Source: Macrobrachium rosenbergii (taxonomy: Eukaryota; Arthropoda; Malacostraca; Decapoda; Palaemonidae). From it: DNA of 64,000 nucleotides. Positions 37,568 through 49,439 of this stretch are shown here, one piece after another. Position 1 is the first letter of the stretch, and every line of letters begins with the position of its first letter. The translations under genes were made by a program, and so were the position numbers. Where the stretch lies: positions 82,521,163 to 82,585,162 of the forward strand of contig NC_089795.1 in NCBI RefSeq assembly GCF_040412425.1, written 5' to 3'. The notes beneath the pieces were generated by a model. It made no database searches, was not told the origin of the DNA, and was given only the letters and a program-made list of their open reading frames with translations.

Positions 37568-38404
37568 TACCTGAGTATTTTGATAGTTTTATCTTAAGAA
37601 GTGCATTTAGTCATGAAAATTATATGAAAATACTCATATCATGGTGCATATTTTCTCAGTGAAAAATACCGTGAATGGGCAAATTTTCCGTGAATAATGT
37701 GTATATATGTTCCACAGAGAAATCCGCGAATAGGTGAGTCCGCGACTTGTGAGAACGCAAATACGTGGGGGTTTACTGTATGTTTATTTGTTTAGTGTAC
37801 TGTAGTTTTATAGATAAACGTGATGTTACTTTATTAATTTTTTCATATTTTCCATGCTATAATTACAACATTTATGCATTTCTATAGTAAATTATGTAAA
37901 ATCATAAAAGAAAACATATCGATTCCCAGTCGTTTCCTAAAGCGTGGAGCAAGGGGGGGGCCTGTAATCTGTCAATTATCTTGACATATTGACCAGGAAG
38001 GGGAGAATTTTGCCCACTCACAGTCAAAATACTGCTATGAAGGATACTGAAATCTCTCTCTCTTTCTCTCACACACCAAAGGATACTCAGAATGTGAGAG
38101 ATGGATGGATGGATGGATAGATATATAGATAGAAAGATATACTCTCTCTCTCTCTCTCTTGATTGATAGAAATATATACTCTCTCTCTCTCTCTCTCTTT
38201 ATTATGGCTGGAATGGTTAAATGTAAGTACATATATATTTTTAATGGTAAAATGTTTAAAATGACTTTGAAATTATATTAATAATATCATTTCAAAGACT
38301 GATACAATAATAGGATAATAGTTTAAGGTATATTTGATGTAGGATGCTACTTTAAGGTACAGTATACTTGGTATTTGAACCTTCAAGATAGGAAGTTATA
38401 AGGT

Positions 38405-40869
38405 TTGTTCCACATAAGGACAAACAATTTTTCACAACAGTTGTTTGGTAAGTTATAGACCATAGCTTACAATGAGGCTCTGACTCCTCCCAGTGAAAGC
38501 AGATTTTTCAATTATGGAGTAAAGCTGTGATATACTGTACATATATGTGACAACTAGTTTTGTGCTTAAGCTATACCTTTGGAGCATCTTTTATCTGGGA
38601 GTTACCAACTTCAAACTAAAGTATTAGGCTACATAAGGCAATGTTTTGTGTGTTTTGCAGTTTATTCTGACATGGTATTATTCACCAAAATATAATCACA
38701 ATATCTTTTTCAATTTGTTCATAATTATTGTCTTTCTTTTCAGGTAAGCACATGACTGGTCACTCTCCTAATTTGAATATTATGAAAGTCATGTAAGTAC
38801 AGCACAGTTTATCAGCATCATACCATGGTTTATCACTGATTAAAGTGATCTATAAACCGTTGTGAGTTTTATTTATTAGATAAGACTAGAACTAACTGCC
38901 AATTGTCAAGATGCCAGATGTGATGTTTCTAATTTTACATGAAATATTAAGAAATTCCTAAATCTCAATATGTAAAAATGTTTGTCTAATCAGATTAATT
39001 ACAATTGTATTAATGACACGAGGTTTGGTAGGGATGAAAATTAACAATGGAGAATTAGGAGGCATACAGAGTACAAAAACACAAGTGGTAATATTTTGTG
39101 AATAAACTTATTTGATGTTAGTTTTTTACCATGCTACAAAATTTAGACTGGGTCCATTGTAAAAAGATAGGTTTGGTAAAATAATTTTCAACACATTTTA
39201 CATAGTTACATACAAAGCACATTTACTTAAAACTTATATGTACTAAACACTAAACTACAAAATGCCTTCTTAACCCAGTAGGCAAAGGGTATGTATTCTT
39301 ATCTCTCTCTTAAGAATTTCAGTGTTCCTTAAAGGACACAGGGTTTCTGGAAAGGATATAAGGATTATGTAAAGGAACTTGAATAAAACAATTCCTCAAG
39401 GATACAAGGATTATGAGGAGGTTAAGTAAAGTAGTTGATGTAGGATACGAGGATTATGTAGGGATCATAAATAACAATGAATTTTATTGACATTTTAAAA
39501 ATTCAGTAACTTGCCCCAAAAATTTTTATATAAATAGATTAATATAGGTTCCTATGCTTTTGTCTGCATGCACATAAATTTCTGTGAATAAGATATTCTT
39601 ACATATGTTTTCAATATTTAAACACATTATCTACAATTACTAGAATTATTAATGGTAGTCATGATCACAAGATTCTTATATATGCCCAAAGTTGAAGGTA
39701 AATTTTTCTTGTATATTTCAATATCAAGAAAATGAATTGTTTAAAATTTATGCACTCTTCTACTTGGTTGAATTTGGTTGCATTATCACCAAAAGAAAGG
39801 GCTTGTAAGCCTCAAGTTAATTTGCAGCAGTCCATTCTTCTGCCATAAAAATTCAGTCTTTGCAGTTCGAAGCCAGGCTTTAATATGCAATATGAATGGT
39901 AACAATTTATATATACAGTATTTACTAAATAGCAAAGTCTGGCTGGAGAAGATTCACAAGCTTCAGTGGACAAAATTCAGAACAAAAAGAGCACCTGTCT
40001 ATAGTAGGGCATGCCCAACCACAGAAGTAAAATACCAAGCAGTGAAAATTCCCACCTCCCCAAAAAACATCATAAAAGCTATTGCCTGAAAATGCCAAAT
40101 TATATATGAAGCTGACATTGCAGATATGATCCAATCTGTAGAGTGATCTGATAAATGAGGTGATGCAATAGTTAATGTGTTACCTTAGCAAGCAAACACG
40201 CCTGTAGGTGAATCAGATAAGAAAAAGGGTGGAGAGGTGTTTGGCAATTCCATTATATATACTTTATTTAATTCAAGGACTTCATAATTACCGGACCCAT
40301 GCTAAAAGAAAGTTACGTAGCATTCAGAATGTCTGTCAGACTGACCTTTGTCAAAATGGGATTCTCATCGAACACTTCATAGGCTTTATGGATACTTCAT
40401 TTCTGTCAACCAGAATGCGTTATTATTCCTGAAGGCAGATCATAAATGGACATAAAAAAAAAAGAGATATGAAAAGGAAAAGTATGTGTTCTAGGTACAG
40501 TACTTTGTTTACAGCAAGTGACAGTGTTCCAATTGAAGTTTCTAAATACTGAGAGGATAACCAAGGTGTTTGACATGATCTTTCTCCTTGTGATGTAAGT
40601 TTTTGGTATAAAATTAATTGCAACAAAGAGACCCACTGAAGTTTAACTGCATTTGCTCATTACTCTAGTAAAAGGTGGTTAAGCTCAGTAATTGCATTAA
40701 AAGATCTTAAGCCTTCAGTCCATAGATTGAGACTTATGCACATTACAGCACAGAACAAATGTTTTTAATGGTTCTTATTAGTTGTATAAAGTGAGAATGA
40801 CTCTGTAAACCTATCAGTCTTCAAGAGATGCTGACAAAATCTCAAGTTTGATATATATATATATATATA
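38405..40869. other. Unassigned stretch
   Basis: AT-rich, with short frames and no recognised gene. It contains a minisatellite-like patch (39351-39460) and a string at 38744-38792 bounded by splice-like sites but with stops in all frames. A short (AT)n sits at about 40850-40870. Confidence 0.4.
39351..39460 (+). repeat. Three spaced copies of AAGGATAYRAGGATTATG
   Basis: Copies start at about 39352, 39399 and 39441, spaced 42-47 bases, each followed by purine-rich spacer. Confidence 0.6.
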
Positions 40870-41829
40870 TCCTTGACGTTAATCCGTTCCAGAAGAATAT
40901 ACAGTCACCCAATCAATTTCTCCCATAGAAATAACTAAAATGGATTAATCCGTTCCTGCCCACCAATCATTACCCCAACCTTACCTTTTTATACAAAATA
41001 TTACATAAATTACAATTAAATAAGTTCTAGAAATTAAAATAACTTACCGTTTTAGAAGCACTTTTACATTTTAAATGTTTACTGTATCAAAAATTGTCCT
41101 GCAACCAATAAATCATATTACTTGGTGGTAGACCAAGCACCATAGCTGCTGCTAGGTAGCATTGTTGGGCACTACCAGAATGTACTGAAAAAGCCCACAC
41201 ATGAAAAAACTGTTTTTAATAATAACAGAAAAACAAGCCTGCTTATTACAGTAAATTAATAATACAGTATTAAAAAATAAGCGAATTACTGTATGTCTTT
41301 TATCATAAAATCAAGAAAAATTTCCTAAGTTACATCGGCAGTCGGCAGCTTGTGGCACGAGCTGATGTAAACAAACCAAAGCGCCATCGTGGTAGAGTAT
41401 CGCGATACTAATTACATAAACGTTGTTTACGTTCGGTATTAATTTATGGTAAATTTCATACAGAGTCTATTGTAGTTCTTACTGTCTTTCTCTTCTGCTT
41501 GTCAGCAACGGCTGTCTTGGGACCCATGATTAGATGAAAATGTGGTGCAGAAAGCCAAAAAAAATTATATACTGTACAAGCGTGTACTTCTCCAAACAAC
41601 AGCGGCAGCAGTGTGGGCTTTAAACGTTTTTAAATATGCGTGGGAAGAACACCACCAACAATGCCAACTAGTGGCAGCTGACTGAAACACTTTTGTTTAC
41701 AAACCCCATATGATTCATCGGGTCAGATTCCAGTTTGTTGTTTGAGCTCCGATGCAAAATTTACTTGACATTTCACATCGAAATCCAATTATGTCGAGTT
41801 CTGATATGGCGAGGACTGGGGTTCTACTG
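40870..41829 (-). mobile_element. Tigger/pogo-like element, internally deleted
   Basis: The right end, read on the minus strand, is CAGTAGAACCCCAGTCCTCG, flanked by TA (41830-41831). This resembles Tigger/pogo termini. The left end is worn but holds GTTAATCCGTTCCAGAA, matching the subterminal style of such elements. The remnant of the transposase start is at 41456-41527. Confidence 0.6.
41456..41527 (-). pseudogene. Truncated transposase start (23 codons)
   Basis: An ATG followed by GPKTAVADKQKRKTVRTT and a stop. Short basic N-termini starting MGPK or MAPK are common in Tigger/pogo transposases. The DNA-binding and catalytic domains are absent. Confidence 0.35.
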
Positions 41830-41991
41830 TACCTGTATACTTGTGTATATGTTGAAGTTAAGATAAATGATAGGTTTCTATTGCTTGAAATCTGGTCCAT
41901 GATTAAAAAGGCAAAGTTTCTGTATTATACCTGATAAAGCCCACAAACACTGACTAGCTACACCAGACATTTGCTTATATGGTAATATTAA

Positions 41992-44161
41992 CTCTTTAAC
42001 ACCGAAGCCCTATTTATGAAAACGTCTTCACGATGTCATGGCGCGCTCAAAAAGAGTTAGCCGCTGAAACGGAAAAGTTTTTTCAAAAAATCACAGCTCG
42101 CTAGTTTTTGGGATTAAGAGTTCATTTTTGGCTCATTTTTTTGTCATGCCTGAACTTTGTAGTATGCAACCATCAGAAATGAAAAAAATATCGTTATCAT
42201 ATATAAATATTGGAATATATGACAGCGAAAAAAAAAAAAAAACTCGTATATAATTGTATACAAATCGCGCTGTAAGCAAAACGGTTAAAGCTAATTTTTA
42301 GTTGTATTGTACACTAAATTGCGATGATTTTGGTATATAACAAATTTTAAAACGATCAAAGCAACACAGAGAAAATATTATCACAAAATGATGCATGAAT
42401 TCGTAACGCGCGGACGTAAAAAAATGTTTTTTTTCAAAAATTCACCATAAATCGAAATATTGTGCTAGAGACTTCCCGTTTGTTGAAAAATGAAGCTAAT
42501 TGATTGAATATTACTAGACTGTAAGTTTTTTAGCTTACAATTGCAGTTTTCGACCATTTCGGTCGAGTTAAAGTTGACTGAAAGTCGAATTTTTTCTATT
42601 TATCGTGATTTATATGGAAATATTTCAAAACTGATAAAAGCTACAACCATGAGTTATTTTTTGTTGTATTCTAAATGAAATTGCGCACATTTTCATATAT
42701 AAAAGTTTATGTAACGACTAATATAAAGCGGTGCAAATATTACGACAACGAGACAAAAGAATTTCTGAGATGTTCGGCCGAGTTACCGCGCAGACGTAAG
42801 GAAAATGTTTGTTTAAAAAATTAACCATAAATCGAAATATTGTGCTAGAGACTTCCAATTTATTGCAAAATGAAGTTAAACGATTGAATATTACTAGAAT
42901 GTAAGAGTTTTAGCTTACAATTGCGTTTTTTTACCATTTCAGTCGAGTTAAAGTTGACCGAAGGTTGAAATTTTGGCAGTTATCGTGATTTATGTGAAAA
43001 TATTTCAAAACTGATAAAAGCTACAACCATGAGCTATTTTCTGTTGTATTCTACATGAAATTGCGCACATTTTCATATATAAAATTTTATGTAACGACTA
43101 ATGTAAAACGATGCAAACATTATGATATGACGAAAGAATTTCTGAGATAAACAATGAGTTACTGCGCGCAGACGTAAGGAAAATTTTTTTTCTGTAGGAA
43201 AATTCACCCATAAATCGAAATATTGTGCTAGAGACTTCCAGTTTGTTAATGAAGGTACATGATTGAATATTACTATAATGTAAGAGTTTTAGCTATAATT
43301 GCGTTTAATTCATTTGTCGAGTTAAAGGACTGAAGTTTGAATTTCATAGCACGTGATTATATGAAAATATTTCTACAAAACTGATAAAGCTACAAACTGA
43401 GTTATTTTCTGTTGTATTCTTACATGAAATTGCATATTTCCATATATAAAATTTATAAAATGACTAATATAAAACAGCAAACATTACGACAATGTGACGA
43501 AAGAATTTCTGGCGCGGACGTAAGGAAAAAATTTTTTTTTTTTTTCAAAATTCACCGTAAATCGAAATATTATGCAGAGACTTCCAATTGGTTGCAAAAA
43601 TGAAGGTAAATGATTGAATATTACTAGATCATAAGAGTTTTAGCTTACCTGCGTTTTTTTACCATTTCGGTCGAGTCAAGGTTGACCAAAGGCTGAAATT
43701 TTTTGGCAGTTATCGTGGTTTATATATGGAAATATTTCCAAACTGATAAAAGCTACAACTATGGGTTGTATTTGTTGTATTGTACATGAAATTGCACATT
43801 TTCATATATAAAACTTATATGTAACGGCTAATATAGAACAGTGAAAAATTTACGACAAAATGACAAAAGAATTTATGAATTCAGCTGTTACTGCTCGTGC
43901 GTAGAAAAAAAGTTTTTTCAAAATTCACCATAAATCGAAATATTGTGTTAGAGACTTCCAATTTGTTGCAAAATGAAGGTACATGATTGAATATTACTAG
44001 AATGTAAAGAGTTTTAGCTATAATTGCGTTTTTCGACCATTTTGTCGAGTCAAATTTGACCGAAGGTTGAAATTTTTTGTAGTCGACGCACGGGTAATCC
44101 CACTGCACCCAACAGATAATTTTAGTCGACGATATGATAATGTCCAATAGGCGTTTAAGGG
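41992..44161. mobile_element. piggyBac-like non-autonomous element filled with satellite
   Basis: Flanked by TTAA on both sides (41988-41991 and 44162-44165). Ends are CTCTTTAACACCGAAG at the left and, inverted at the right, CCCTTAAACGCCTATT: an imperfect inverted pair of piggyBac style. No transposase. Most of the 2.17 kb is a tandem array with a unit of about 350-380 bases. Confidence 0.65.
42284..44085 (+). repeat. Tandem array, ~347-383 bp unit, about 4.5 copies
   Basis: The marker ATCGAAATAT followed by GTGC-AGAGACTTCC recurs at 42451, 42831, 43214, 43561 and 43934. Each unit also has TGATTGAATATTACTA, TTTTAGCTTACAATTGCG, GTCGAGTTAAAGTTGAC, AACTGATAAAAGCTACAA and GTTGTATTCTACATGAAATTGC. 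A partial unit precedes the first marker. Units 3 and 4 carry small deletions. Confidence 0.9.
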
Positions 44162-44613
44162 TTAATTGAAAACTTTCTCAGTACTTTACCTTAACTACAT
44201 GCTTGGAACAAATTCAGCAAAACCTAACATACACAAGGTAGTTTTAATTATTTATTAAGCCTGAATGTATTGTTGCATTTACAGTACTTAACATTTTTTA
44301 CTGATTTGACGTATGAGATTGCTTGGTTTTTCTTAACACACTGTTAAATCAAGTAATTTTAGTTTACAGTAACAAACAACACACACACAATGATGCGCAA
44401 AAATACGCAAATTTTTATCTTTTTGTTAATTAGATGAAGTTATTTAGTATAATAAGCACATACACTGTACTATGATAAAACACAAATGTGTGGGCATAGA
44501 AGGAAGAGTAGAAGTTGCACTGGTGGCTCTTTGGCCTTATGAAATATGGCACTTTATTACTACCACATTAATTTGGTGTTCCATTATCATCGCAAACCAG
44601 GAATCAGCACATA

Positions 44614-44974
44614 CAGTGAACCCCCCATATTCGCGGGGGATGCGTACCACACCCCCCTGCGAATAGTTAAAATCCGTGAATACTTAAAATCCCTCTAAAA
44701 ACACTTAGAACTGCCCATCTTGATAGTTTAAAAAACTAACACAAGAAAAACCTTGTAAAAATGTTGATACCTGAGTATTTTAATAGTTTTATCACAAAAA
44801 GTGCATTTATTCATGAAAATTATATAAAAATACAGTAATTAGTGAATATTTCTCAGTGAAAAATACCACGAATGAGCGAATTTTCCTCGAATAATGGCTA
44901 GATATGTTCCACAGAGAAACCCGCGAATGCGTGAGTCCGCGAATCATGAGAACGTGAATACGGGGGGTTTACTG
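44614..44974. mobile_element. Short-form CAGTAAACC MITE, complete copy
   Basis: 361 bases flanked by TA (44612-44613, 44975-44976). Ends are CAGTGAACCCCCCATATTCG and, at the right, GTGAATACGGGGGGTTTACTG. Slightly longer inside than 37005-37321, including TCCACAGAGAAACCCGCGAA. It serves as the intact reference for the split copy at 35630-37778. Confidence 0.85.
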
Positions 44975-45364
44975 TACAAGCGCTCATCATAAATTATTGT
45001 TGTTTCCTGACAAATCCATCAGTCATAATTAGCCTTGATTCATTGTGTTAAATTCTCTCAAACATGTAACTTTGGAATCTTGAGATAGAAGTAGAATAGC
45101 TAGAAAATCAACCATCACATGATTGTATGCACATGCACACCTTTGACCCATTAGAAAGATGGGTCAAGAAAACTGCCAGCCTCATATCTTCTGTGTATCC
45201 AATTGACAACATCAGTCAAGAGTTCTACCCAGCATTTCAAGCTTATGAACAATTTAATTTGTTTCCTCTTTTCCTTTTGGTAATTTTTGCTTTCAATTAA
45301 CAAATTTTGAAAGTAATTTGTATTTTTCGTAGGATACAAAAAAGACAAATTTTAAATCTATTTG

Positions 45365-46010
45365 TGATTTTTCACAACTAACAAACCTGCGGTCTTAATG
45401 TGAGGGAAAATTCTCTAGCGCCTGCTGGAGTCCGGTTAAAAAAAGTACAAGGATTTTGGTGGCAACAGGAGCTAGCCAAGATGGTGGAGAAGAGGAAGGT
45501 ACAGCCAACCTGCCTTAACCCATCTCAGCTACAATGCATCAGTTTCCTTTAGCCAGGTAACTAAATGAAGGGTGGCTTGAAGTGGGCCATATACATTAAG
45601 ACTTCTTTTTGAAAGCCATGGAAGGGCCTAGACCCCTAACATCATGTGCTCTTGCATGCAATGTGAAGAACTGTAAGCTTGTTTGATAATTTCACATAGC
45701 CAAAAGGAGATAGTATTCATGGACACTTCCTTCTTGTAACAGTCTGTACTGCCAAAAAGTCTTCGACAACCCGGTCTGAGATGTCGAGTTCTTTTTAGAT
45801 AGTTATACAGTGCCTTGGCGGGACAAAGAGCAATTACTCAGGGAAGGGAAAGAAAAAGATTTGAATCTGTCATCATGAACCAAGGGACTTTGAGTCTTAG
45901 CTACGAATTCCGGGACAAATTCAAAGGCTACAGACCCCCAACCCCTCGTGTGTTTAATGTCAAAAGAGAGTCCGTGAAGTTCACACCATGGAAGGCATTA
46001 GCTATAGGTC
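45365..46010 (-). mobile_element. DIRS fragment: terminus plus tyrosine recombinase piece
   Basis: Starts with CACAACTAACAAACCTGCGGTCTTAATG and the CTCTAGCGCCTGCTGGAGTCC segment seen at 33968. It then carries the recombinase stretch (minus strand FWLCEIIKQAYSS near 45690) and a further part near 45860-45920. The last part parallels 46770-46830 of the next copy (a CTTTGAGTCTTAGCTACGAA-type string). Internally deleted and frameshifted. Confidence 0.6.
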
Positions 46011-46129
46011 GTTTAGGTCACAGGCCTCGACATCTCAAAATCTTGGCAGGTAAACTGTAGTCCTTGTGGTGGAACTTGTCCTACCCTGTGTAAGGGGGGG
46101 AGGGGGGGTCTACGTCTTAGATGACCTGC

Positions 46130-47097
46130 TGGGCTGTGACTACAAAGCCCAGGGAATGTGTCTAGGGACTGGTGGACTAAGTGTCTCAGGTAGAAGGGTG
46201 TAAATATGGTTTGGCACTTCCATACCTCTGCCTTCAATACCTGTAGCAGGGAGTGGTTCCTCTTGTATGTCACTGAAGGGGCAATAGCCCTGATGTCATG
46301 GGCTTTTATCTTTCCAAAAGACTGCTCTGCCCATCAGAGTCATAAGCCCTTGTAATGACCTGCTTCATCTGGAAGGAGATGGTGTTCTTAGATACCTCCT
46401 TCGTTTTGCCTATACCGACAAAGCGCCTCTTAACACAGCTCCCAGGGGTGTTGTCTTCTTCAGATACAGGCAATCCCTGCTTACCAGCAGCATCAGTTAA
46501 CAGCGATCCAGTTTTACAGTGGTTGTCTAGCGACATGTTAACTGGATTTTCGGTGCCAATCTCCAGTTAGCGGCACTGGTATCAGTTAACGGTGCTGTTA
46601 AGCGGGTTATTAGTGCTATTATCGCTGATTTTCGGTTAGCGGCGCTCGGCCGGCAACGGAACTCCCACCATTAATACTGCTTTAGGGCTCTCACCAGACA
46701 AAGCAACATCTCTTTGTCTCCCCTGATGAAGTCCTTCAGGGAGGGGATGGAGAAACCTTCGAATCTGAGGTCTAGGACTGAGGGATCTTGAGTCTGAGCC
46801 ACAAACTTCAGGGACACGGACAGCCAACCTGCAGCATGGGCAATGACACACCACAATCCATTTAACTCCCTGATCCTCCTGGCAGATGCAAGTGCCAGGA
46901 GGAATACAAATCTTGAGGGTGAGGTTCCTATCTGAGGCTCCCCTTAGAATGGAAAAGATCTTGGTGACATCCAACTCCGGGGCCCTAACCTCTCTCAGAG
47001 GGCTATTCTCATGGAAACCCCTTAGGATGGCTGGCAATTCCCATGACTTGGAGAAGTAATGCCCTTGGTCGAAAGACCTGGGTGAGGGCTGCCCCAT
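46130..47097 (-). pseudogene. DIRS tyrosine recombinase
   Basis: Minus-strand segments in order: KIFSILRGASDRNLTLKIC, then RIRELNGLW (first catalytic-Arg region, near 46870), VIAHAAGWLSVSLKFVAQ, PSVLDLRFEGFSIPSLKDF, KNTISFQMKQVITRAYDSD (near 46400), KAHDIRAIAPSVTYKRN with the HxxR box (near 46290), and FTPFYLRH with the presumed nucleophile tyrosine (near 46200). This enzyme would integrate circular DNA without a target duplication. Frame changes occur at least at 46640 and 46860. Confidence 0.8.
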
Positions 47098-47231
47098 AGC
47101 CCTTGGTGGCTGTTAGTGACAGGGTCTTTTCATGCCTTGGGAAAACCAGGAAGTCTGTGATGACAGTAGTTTGTCTATTTCCCCTTGTAGACCCTAATAG
47201 AAGAAGTCCTGAGGGTATCTGTTGTGGGAAG

Positions 47232-47504
47232 AAGGCCTGAGGGTATCTGTTGTGGCTGCTGCAGAGTCCTTTGAAAATCCCTTCTCTCAGAGGAGTTGCT
47301 GGATAGTCCACCTAAGAAACTAGAGGGTAACTAAGTTTCAATGGCACCTTCTGTTGTGCTCCTAATAGAAGGCCTTAGGGTATCTGTTGTGGCTGCCGCA
47401 GAGTCCTTTGAAAATCTCTTCTTTCAGAGGAGTTTCTGGATAGTACAACTATGAAACTGGAGGGTAACTAAGTTTCAATGGCACCCTCTGTTGTGCTCCT
47501 GCAC
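47232..47504. repeat. ~138-bp tandem duplication inside the DIRS copy
   Basis: GGTATCTGTTGTGGCTGC-GCAGAGTCCTTTGAAAATC through GTTTCAATGGCACC-TCTGTTGTGCTCCT occurs twice in succession. A shorter CTGAGGGTATCTGTTGTGG also occurs just before. It falls between the linker and the recombinase and breaks the frame. Confidence 0.85.
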
Positions 47505-48156
47505 CGAAGATTGGGCGGTTGGGGCCACTCTCTTGGGACATCCACCAGTAGCTGCAGCACATTGGCATGTCATTCAGCCTGTAGCCACAGGGGAGCCACC
47601 AGGGTCATGTGTAAAGCCTGGGACTGGTAGAACCTGTTTAGTGCCCTTCTCAGTTGACTGAACAGAGGGAAGGTGTACATGTCATCCTGCACCGCTGCCC
47701 TCTGATTTGGTACTGGGGAACAGTACAGTGCCAACTTCACATTGGTGGCTGTTGTGAACAGGGGGCCCTGCCACAGATCTAGAAGGCGGTTTGCTGCTCC
47801 CTGGTTCAGTGACCGCTCTATCTCAACAATCTGGTCCTTCCTGCTAAGTTAATCAGTCACTACATTTCTCTTTCCTGGTATGCAACTGACTGTCAATTCC
47901 AGGTCTAGGGAGGCCACCTACTCGTGCATCATCACTGTCACTCACAGAGTGTGGGGAAGACCCTTCTGCCCTGTTTGTTTATGTTGCCAACCACTGTTGT
48001 TTTGTCGCCCATGATCATAACTGAGTGGCCCTGGAGGTGGTACTTGAAATGTTGGATTGCCAGCCACACACCTCTCACCTCCAGGAGGTTTGTGTTCTTC
48101 TCTCTCCTCGTAGCCCCATCCCCAAAGTGCACTCTCTGTTGAGGTGTGCTCCCCAC
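47505..48156 (-). pseudogene. DIRS RNase H and linker
   Basis: The RNase H part (47938-48156) has LLEVRGVWLAIQHFKYHL and VMIMGDKTTVVGNINKQG, matching the conserved 'E-R-x-L-x-H-F ... D-x-T-x-V-x-Y-I-N-K-Q-G' pattern of DIRS RNase H. The linker (47505-47935) has LALYCSPVPNQRA, DDMYTFPLFSQLRRALNRF and LVAPLWLQAE in several frames, as in the domain after RNase H of these elements. Confidence 0.75.
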
Positions 48157-48484
48157 CCTTTTTGGGTGGTAGCAGCTTGCTGAGTGGCACTCCCAACATC
48201 CGGATGGCTGGGTCCCTCCACCAAGCTAGATCATCCTCTACTTTCTCTGTCACTGGTATGGGTTGGGATGGGTCCTTCTCTGGTCAACACCAGGCCTCCT
48301 TCATCTGCCACTGGAGGGATAGGAGGTGCGCTCTGCCCCATGGAACCAGTTTCTTGAGGGAGACCAGGTGGCCCACAACAGGATCTGCCACTTCTTGGCT
48401 GGTGGAGGTGTCTGGGAGAGTAAGTTGAGAGAGATGTCCATAAGTCTTGCTATTCTCTCCTTCGAGGGAAAGACTTTTGCCAAC

Positions 48485-49250
48485 TCAGTGTTGATGCAGG
48501 TCTTCAAGTGCCATCTCAGACTTCGGGAGGTTCGCCATGATGCCCATCATCCAGAACAGGTCCAAAACCATTTCCCTCACCCTCTCCGTTTCCACTCTCC
48601 ATGAGGTGAGGATGAGCCAATCATCCAGACATCTCTGCAGACGGATGCCTTTGATATGCAGTCGGGAAAGGAACAATTGGAAGACTTTTGTGTAAACTTG
48701 GGGTGCTGTTGCAAGCTGAAACCGAGAGCTCTGAACTGGTAAGTCTCACACCCTTGGCAATGAACTGGAGGTACTTCCTGAAGTTGGGGTGAATGGGTAC
48801 GTGGAGGTAGGTGCCCTGTTGGCCCACCGAGATTGTGTAGTCCCCCCTCTCTAATGGAAATCAGAACTAATTGGGGTGTCTCCATGGAGAAGAGCTGCTG
48901 TTACAGGAACTCAAACAGGTCTATTACTGGTCGCCACCCGTTGGAGGCTTTTTCTACCAGGAAGAGATGACTGTAGAATCCAGGGGAGTTGTCCGACATG
49001 ACATCCACTGCCCCTTACTGTAGCATTGCTTCAACTTCTCTCTGGGGGGCTCTCCCCTTCAGCAAATCTAGCTTGTAGGATGGGAAAAGGATGGGTTGAG
49101 GGGCCAATGGTGCTCTCATGAGGCCAGAGGGTAACCTGTGCCCCTGATGTAGAACTCCGTCCATTCTTCTGCCCTGTATTGTTGCCACACCTTCCACTTG
49201 TTGGTCTGTGGGCAGGCTGGGAAGAACAAAAGGTCTGTGGGCCTACATCC
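48485..49250 (-). pseudogene. DIRS reverse transcriptase
   Basis: Minus-strand order: LPSYKLDLLKGRAPQREVE, then GFYSHLFLVEKASNGWRPVI-DL (RT block 1, near 48920-48990), PIHPNFRKYLQFIAKGV, YQFRALGFSLQQHPKFTQK, and LQRCLDDWLILTS (near 48630), where CLDDWL replaces the usual YLDDWL catalytic motif of DIRS. The two Asp residues are kept. Frames shift several times and stops are present. Confidence 0.8.
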
Positions 49251-49439
49251 ATCCCTCTGCTGGAACCACTACCAAAGACCTGTTGTCTGTATCTAGGTCT
49301 TGGGGAGGAATGACTTAAGCTGGAATTTCTCTGCCTTCACAGCGGGGTAGCTTTACCAGCATTCTGTCTTGGTTGGTGGGAGACTTGCAAGGAGGAGGCC
49401 TGAAAGATCAATGTCCCTCAACACCTCCCCCCCTAACCT

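Larger units (their letters stand above)
35630..37778. mobile_element. Short-form CAGTAAACC element (MITE), split by a nested insertion
   Basis: The left part (35630-35771) and right part (37570-37778) together match the uninterrupted copy at 44614-44974. TA flanks both outer ends. The left end has a two-base oddity (CACGGTAAACC). The flanking host string TATGCATATGTAA...GTTTATTTG is present uninterrupted at 35332-35360, which confirms the empty site. The interruption is the 1.8-kb element at 35774-37567. Confidence 0.8.
35008..38404. mobile_element. TA-targeting DNA transposon, long form, copy 2, interrupted
   Basis: Begins CAGTAAACCCCCGAGATTTG directly after TA (35006-35007). It shares the segment order of 29186-30331, including TCTGTGGAACCTATC, (CT)n runs, TACTGAGATGAGAGAATTTTTATGC, a G-run near 37950, TGACATATTGACC, and GGTATTTGAACCTTCAAGATAG near 38375. 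The right terminus is missing. A second, shorter TA element is inserted at 35628-37780. There is no transposase. Confidence 0.75.

Noticed and set aside
38744..38792. 49-nt segment with splice-like borders (TTTCTTTTCAG ... CAT/GTAAGT)
   Set aside because: All frames closed and it sits just after transposon debris; no support beyond the splice strings.
46355..46570. 71-codon plus-strand frame and other plus-strand frames across 46-50 kb
   Set aside because: Shadows of the minus-strand DIRS coding remnants.
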